From positions 2,361 through 10,538 of the forward strand of contig NYXO01000011.1 of the NCBI GenBank assembly GCA_002685415.1: a stretch of 8,178 nucleotides of DNA, in the 5' to 3' direction. The notes below the pieces were generated by a model, which saw only the letters and a program-made list of their open reading frames with translations, was not told the DNA's origin and ran no database searches. A program made the position numbers and the translations under genes. Shown piece by piece: positions 4,598-8,178 of this stretch (within the stretch, counting starts at the first letter, position 1; each line of letters begins with the position of its first letter). Origin of the DNA: Methanobacteriota archaeon. Its GTDB lineage: Archaea; Thermoplasmatota; Poseidoniia; Poseidoniales; Thalassarchaeaceae.

Positions 4598-6061
4598 ATG
4601 GCGGGTGAGCGCAGCCTCCCAACTCCTTACGCGAAGGAGAGCGACCGCCAGGTGCGACAAGAGCAGGCATTGAGCCTGAGAGTTAAGGCTAGAGATGCAG
4701 GTAGGAGGTTTTGGGTGAGAATTGCCACAAGCAGACCTCAACCGCAGTTGCGTACCCTGTTATCACTCTCTGCTCCGTTAACAACCGCTCTGCTTCTTAT
4801 TCGATGGGAATATGCCTCATTTCCATTAGCAATTGCGCTTCATGTGGCACTTAGCATCAGTCTGATTCCCGCCTTATTTGCTGCAACATTCGCTCGAATG
4901 TCTGCAAGAGACAGACTTCGCTTACGAGCAGTAGGATTCCGCTCGATGAATTCATACCCTGGTGTGGAACGTATTCTAAACACTCTTGATGAAAGAAGAA
5001 TCCGAGAGAGAGTAAGGGTTTCTTGTTCCATACTTTCAACTGTTGCACTGGCTTCACTTTGGAATCTAGATGCGGGAGAAACACTAAGCTCGCTAGTTTT
5101 GGGTGCTTGTATTGTACTTTCGATAATATCGGCTTTCAACACTCAACAACTTGAATCATCGATTCCAATGCGTTCGAATTCCTTTCCTCTTTTGTCTTTG
5201 CACGCACCAACACTACACGATAGTACTCTCGACAGAGTCTTGTCAGATCTTGTGGTGGCGCATTTGGATCCCGAAACTGCCAGTCACTGGGACATTTGGA
5301 TAAAGTCTCTAATCGACGATGTTCGTAGCGACCAAACTCCAGAGTCAGCAGTTGAACACCTGCTTGAAGCAATCCACCTGGAATACCTAGGTTTACTCGA
5401 TGAGGAGGGTCTACTAAGTGAAACACGTAGAGTCTTCAAGGTCTCGGCAATCGATGGTCTATTTTCCTCAACTTCTAAGTTCAACATGGTCACACTTAGG
5501 CGATTGCTTGCCCATACAAGGGCTTGGCAACCAGGCCTTTTCCGACTAACTGACCGATTACAAGATTCAGTCATCAGAGGCGACCCTAGTCTTACTGAAG
5601 AATCTTGGAGACTAGATCTAGATCTACCTCCTCGATGTGGCCAAGGGCAAGGAAATCTCTTCGTGATGATACACAATCACTCCGGTAAGAATCAGTCAAT
5701 TGAAGTCGACATACTAGCGGCCAATGGAGAACCCGAACTTCAGACCCTTCGTGTCTTTGCCAAAGCCTCAGAACAACCTAGCTCGTCATTCTCAATAGGC
5801 GATCAGAGAGGCGAATTTACGGAATCCTTTGGCCGCCTTCTAGCGAACTCTACCGTACTATGGATAGGCTTGGCGTGGCCCGATTCGATATCCGGGCCAC
5901 ATCCAGTGCAAGTTACCCTGAGAAACGAGGAAGGAGAGACCATAGAATCAATTGTAGTAACCACCATACTATCGTCTGGAGTTCAGCCTGAAAGCATGGG
6001 CCACAGAATGGCAGATGCTGCATCCGAGGTGCGAAGAATCGCCCTCGCCTTGGCAGATTAG
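4598..6061 (+). CDS. Four-span membrane protein of unknown function (487 aa)
   Basis: No family is recognised. A basic N-terminus of about 50 residues (many Arg and Lys) precedes two membrane segments at roughly 51-69 and 74-98. An Arg-rich loop (100-140, with R-D-R-L-R-L-R and R-R-I-R-E-R-V-R) leads to a second pair at about 141-156 and 162-181. The positive-inside pattern places the N-terminus, the Arg-rich loop and the long C-terminal part (about 190-487) in the cytoplasm. The C-terminal part looks helical at 205-330 (charged, Leu-rich) and then strand-rich from about 350 (N-L-F-V-M-I-H-N, S-I-E-V-D-I-L, V-Q-V-T-L-R-N), consistent with a beta-sandwich-like domain, then a terminal helix. 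No catalytic motif is seen. The start is the first ATG in frame with the hydrophobic pattern; no ribosome site is clear. It is separated from the next gene by 71 bases including a hairpin, so it may be its own transcription unit. Confidence 0.82.
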   Translation: MAGERSLPTPYAKESDRQVRQEQALSLRVKARDAGRRFWVRIATSRPQPQLRTLLSLSAPLTTALLLIRWEYASFPLAIALHVALSISLIPALFAATFARMSARDRLRLRAVGFRSMNSYPGVERILNTLDERRIRERVRVSCSILSTVALASLWNLDAGETLSSLVLGACIVLSIISAFNTQQLESSIPMRSNSFPLLSLHAPTLHDSTLDRVLSDLVVAHLDPETASHWDIWIKSLIDDVRSDQTPESAVEHLLEAIHLEYLGLLDEEGLLSETRRVFKVSAIDGLFSSTSKFNMVTLRRLLAHTRAWQPGLFRLTDRLQDSVIRGDPSLTEESWRLDLDLPPRCGQGQGNLFVMIHNHSGKNQSIEVDILAANGEPELQTLRVFAKASEQPSSSFSIGDQRGEFTESFGRLLANSTVLWIGLAWPDSISGPHPVQVTLRNEEGETIESIVVTTILSSGVQPESMGHRMADAASEVRRIALALAD

Positions 6062-6070
6062 GCCCAATTA

Positions 6071-6087
6071 TCGGGGCGAAGCCCCGA
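6071..6087. terminator. GC-rich hairpin after the membrane protein gene
   Basis: TCGGGGC-GAA-GCCCCGA makes a seven-pair stem with a three-base loop, nine bases after the stop of the 487-residue gene. It is followed by GCGTCATCTTCATG, which has only short T runs. It may mark a transcript end or be a small dispersed palindromic unit. Confidence 0.4.
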
Positions 6088-6132
6088 GCGTCATCTTCAT
6101 GTCGCAAAGACGATTCGCACACGACGAGTACC

Positions 6133-7563
6133 ATGGAGTCTTGGAACCTAGTCATCGTCGGCTCGGGCCCGGCCGCGCTTAGAGCCGCTATTGCCGCAGC
6201 CGATGCTGGAACAACACCTCTGCTTCTAGAATCCTCAGGAATTGGCGCGGGAACGGCGGGTACAGATCTAGCTGGACTTGCAGTTTCCATAGACGAAGTA
6301 AGCTCATCCGCTCATCGCGACGACACAATTACTGTAGGTGGAGAATCAACCGACAAGGTTGCAGCTGCAAGGGTTTGTGGAGAATCTCTCAGCGTCCTTG
6401 CCGAATTGGAAAGATGGGGGTTGGTACTCCGTCGCCGAGAGGGTGGCTTACCTCACGCTACTCAGGTTGCAGGACACAGCATGCCAAGAATGACCGGCTG
6501 TGGAGACGCAACTGGACGAAATATCACTCGCATCCTAGAAGAACAGGCGATGAAAAGAGGAGTCGTTCGACGTTCTGACATCCAAGTCATGTCCTTGGTA
6601 ATGGACGGAAAGCAAGTCAGAGGGTTGACCGCTTATGACTCAAACTCTGGCGATGTAATCGGAATTCAATCCAAGGCGGTAATTCTTGCTACATCAGGCC
6701 ATCAAGGTATTTGGTCGAGCCCATCAGGAGGGGCAGGCTTGGGTTCTGCACTGATTGCAACCGCCGGACTGTCTCTGGCCGGGATGGCAAATAACCCAAC
6801 ACACCCGCTTACAGTAAGGGGAACAGATCTCAACATCACAATTGATGTTCTAGGGGTTGGAGGTAGAGTTAGAAAATCCAGCGGGGAGGACGTTGACCCA
6901 AGCGAAGTTGGCGAAGAAGATTGCATTCTGGATCTGAGAGGCTTGGAATCTGATGCGAAGCCTTGGTTCTCTAACACTCGAAACAGAGTCAAGGACAGAA
7001 CAGGACTGGATATATCCAGAGATGTTATTCCAATAACAAAAAGCATTGCAACAACCACAGGAGGAGCCCCTGTAGATGAGCATGGGCGTGTCACCTTCTC
7101 TAGAGGTAAGAAGTGGGCAACTGGGCTCTATGCTGCGGGGCGCTCTGCGCACAATGGTATGCACGGAGAGGGGATTCTCCCGGGCAATCAAATGCTTGAT
7201 GATTTAGTAGGCGGAAACCACGCTGGAAGCCATGCTGGGGCTTGGGTAAAAGACGCCTCCTTTGGGGGCTCAACTTTAGTCGAGAAAGCAGTTGTAAAAT
7301 CCTCAAAGAGAGTGGACACTTTGAAATCAGGAAATGGGGTTTCAGTCGGACAAGCTTCTGCTACCCTATCCTCCGTGATGGCATCTTGTACAAACGGGTC
7401 AAGAGACGAATCTTCCCTCAAGGCCGCAGCAGATGCTATCTCTGAAATAAAGAAAAATGGAATCAAAGTAACCGATCAATCAACTGTCATGAATACCGAG
7501 ATGTGTTCAGCCCTGAATCTACAGGGAATGCTAACGTTGGCAGAAAAGATTGCCAAATCTTGA
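6133..7563 (+). CDS. Divergent FrdA/SdhA-family flavoprotein, likely not a dicarboxylate enzyme
   Basis: FAD-binding Rossmann start I-V-G-S-G-P-A-A (8-15) is followed by features of the succinate dehydrogenase / fumarate reductase / L-aspartate oxidase fold: H-R-D-D-T (61-65), E-L-E-R-W-G (91-96), D-A-T-G-R-N-I (125-131), an A-T-S-G strand (186-189), and the FAD-contacting T-G-G-A-P-V-D...G-L-Y-A-A-G (309-336), then H-G-E-G-I-L-P-G-N (344-352). At 476 residues it is about 100 shorter than SdhA; the capping domain is reduced and the C-terminus lacks the usual R-x-E-S-R-G-A-H end. By eye no His is at the covalent-FAD site, the catalytic His of H-Y-T-M-G-G is Ala306, and the substrate Arg of H-G-A-N-R is Ile348. 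So the substrate is unknown. Two genes share an operon: a HIT protein starts nine bases after this stop. No iron-sulphur partner is adjacent. Confidence 0.83.
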   Translation: MESWNLVIVGSGPAALRAAIAAADAGTTPLLLESSGIGAGTAGTDLAGLAVSIDEVSSSAHRDDTITVGGESTDKVAAARVCGESLSVLAELERWGLVLRRREGGLPHATQVAGHSMPRMTGCGDATGRNITRILEEQAMKRGVVRRSDIQVMSLVMDGKQVRGLTAYDSNSGDVIGIQSKAVILATSGHQGIWSSPSGGAGLGSALIATAGLSLAGMANNPTHPLTVRGTDLNITIDVLGVGGRVRKSSGEDVDPSEVGEEDCILDLRGLESDAKPWFSNTRNRVKDRTGLDISRDVIPITKSIATTTGGAPVDEHGRVTFSRGKKWATGLYAAGRSAHNGMHGEGILPGNQMLDDLVGGNHAGSHAGAWVKDASFGGSTLVEKAVVKSSKRVDTLKSGNGVSVGQASATLSSVMASCTNGSRDESSLKAAADAISEIKKNGIKVTDQSTVMNTEMCSALNLQGMLTLAEKIAKS

Positions 7564-7567
7564 GGTC
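7561..7567 (+). promoter_or_regulatory. Possible Shine-Dalgarno site of the HIT gene
   Basis: TGAGGTC overlaps the flavoprotein stop (TGA 7561-7563) and contains GAGGT, five bases before the ATG at 7573. It supports translation of both genes from one message. Confidence 0.45.
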
Positions 7568-7572
7568 ATGTA

Positions 7573-7992
7573 ATGAGTGGAGAACCAACAATCTTCACAC
7601 GCATAATCAACGGTGAATTACCCTGTCACAAGGTGTACGAAGACGAACTAATCATTGCTTTCCTAGATATACAACCCCTCACAAGAGGACATACATTGGT
7701 CATTCCAAAAGAACCAGCACCTTCCATGGATCAATTGAGTTTAGATTCCGCCGCGGCTCTTGGCAGGGCTTTGCCGATAGTAAGCAGAGCAGTACTCAAG
7801 GTGACTGGAGCCACAGCGTACAACCTAATCCAAAACAATGGGCATGAGGCAGGGATGTCAATCCCCCACGTCCATATTCATATCATTCCACGATACCCTG
7901 ACTCAACTCACTCATTCCTTTGGAAATATGGAAAGATAGACCAAGACGACGCAAAAACTCTCGCTGAAAGCATATCAGCGGCCACAGAGTAG
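7573..7992 (+). CDS. HIT-family nucleotide hydrolase/transferase (HINT-like)
   Basis: 139 residues, within the usual HINT/HIT range. The histidine triad is H-V-H-I-H-I-I (His99, His101, His103) preceded by Y-N-L-I-Q-N-N-G-H-E-A-G (83-94), the characteristic approach to the triad. The N-terminus I-F-T-R-I-I-N-G-E-L-P and K-V-Y-E-D-E are typical; many relatives have a zinc-binding Cys where Thr9 is found, so the metal site is probably absent. The central His of the triad attacks the alpha phosphate of nucleotide substrates such as AMP conjugates, giving a nucleotidyl-His intermediate. The natural substrate is not predictable. It shares an operon with the flavoprotein but the pairing gives no clear pathway. 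Soluble cytoplasmic; no signal peptide is seen. Confidence 0.94.
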   Translation: MSGEPTIFTRIINGELPCHKVYEDELIIAFLDIQPLTRGHTLVIPKEPAPSMDQLSLDSAAALGRALPIVSRAVLKVTGATAYNLIQNNGHEAGMSIPHVHIHIIPRYPDSTHSFLWKYGKIDQDDAKTLAESISAATE

Positions 7993-8032
7993 AATCGGTG
8001 TATTCTCAACCCCTTGCACCCTCCGAAGCGCC

Positions 8033-8178
8033 GTGTCGGACTCAGAAGCCGCGCCTGAGATACTCCCAGAGTTGTCAGAAAGCGCGACTAGATTGAAGCG
8101 AGATAAACTGACTCGAGTTCCATACAATCACGAAGGAAAGCACCCCGGAAAGAGATGGGCTCAACTAGCACTAGATTT
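8033..8178 (+). CDS. Start of an unrecognised gene (3' end outside window)
   Basis: GTG at 8033 opens a frame that stays open to the window edge (48 codons and two bases). The visible start is M-S-D-S-E-A-A-P-E-I-L-P-E-L, acidic, then basic from about residue 20 (R-L-K-R-D-K-L-T-R) and Y-N-H-E-G-K-H-P-G-K-R-W. No family is recognised from this fragment. The frame is also open upstream of 8033 back to the HIT stop region, but GTG is the first plausible start there. A TATA-like TATTCTCAA lies about 25-33 bases before it, which would fit a leaderless message. There is no clear Shine-Dalgarno. It could be a short chance frame, but no competing frame is visible. Confidence 0.5.
   Translation, partial: MSDSEAAPEILPELSESATRLKRDKLTRVPYNHEGKHPGKRWAQLALD

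Noticed and set aside
6133..7563. Calling this gene sdhA or frdA
   Set aside because: Key dicarboxylate residues and the covalent-FAD His are absent by eye, and no iron-sulphur or membrane anchor gene is next to it.

Overview
The window looks like chromosomal DNA of a planktonic euryarchaeon. Marine Group II / Poseidoniales-type is my best guess; the domain is much firmer than the order. The archaeal markers are a stand-alone GMP synthase glutaminase subunit, an RNA polymerase subunit Rpo12 (RpoP)-like zinc ribbon, a clamp-loader (RFC)-like AAA+ protein and a tRNA-Asp of archaeal type. Genes are densely packed, and all the protein genes I support are on the + strand. The two tRNAs are on the - strand.

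Layout. (1) 1-435 is the 3' end of an alpha/beta hydrolase. (2) 507-2091 is a compact, AT-richer cassette of four small unknown genes: a 42-residue single-span peptide, an 84-residue protein with a hydrophobic N-terminus and a C-x4-C-x10-C-x2-H knuckle, a 299-residue membrane protein with three exact-period 62-residue repeats, and a 95-residue paralogue of the 84-residue protein. The last three share a C-terminal E-N-W-W acidic tail. In two of them the codons at the end of the tail also form the Shine-Dalgarno site of the next gene. This is the best candidate for an undescribed system. (3) tRNA-Asp(GTC), - strand, 2092-2167. (4) An information-processing block: guaA-type glutaminase (2302-2886), a tandem-zinc-ribbon Rpo12-like protein (2940-3209) and a divergent RFC-small-like AAA+ protein (3274-4413). 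(5) tRNA-Arg(CCT), - strand, 4414-4491. (6) A 487-residue membrane protein of unknown function (4598-6061). (7) A likely two-gene operon: a divergent FrdA/SdhA-fold flavoprotein lacking the usual dicarboxylate residues (6133-7563) and a HIT-family nucleotide hydrolase (7573-7992). (8) The start of an unrecognised gene (8033 to the edge).

How the parts relate. The 507-2091 genes are almost certainly co-transcribed: gaps are 4-5 nt and ribosome sites lie inside the previous gene. Predicted topology puts the zinc knuckles, repeats and tails together on the cytoplasmic side, so a membrane-bound assembly with a shared tail-binding partner is a reasonable hypothesis. Its function cannot be read from sequence. 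The other genes are mostly housekeeping-like (GMP synthesis, transcription, replication, translation), with three divergent members worth attention: the Rpo12-like, RFC-like and FrdA-like proteins. Both tRNAs end exactly against the stop codon of a convergent protein gene with no spacer. I see no CRISPR array, transposase, integrase or rRNA. Apart from the gene-bearing stretches, the longest gap is about 130 bases.
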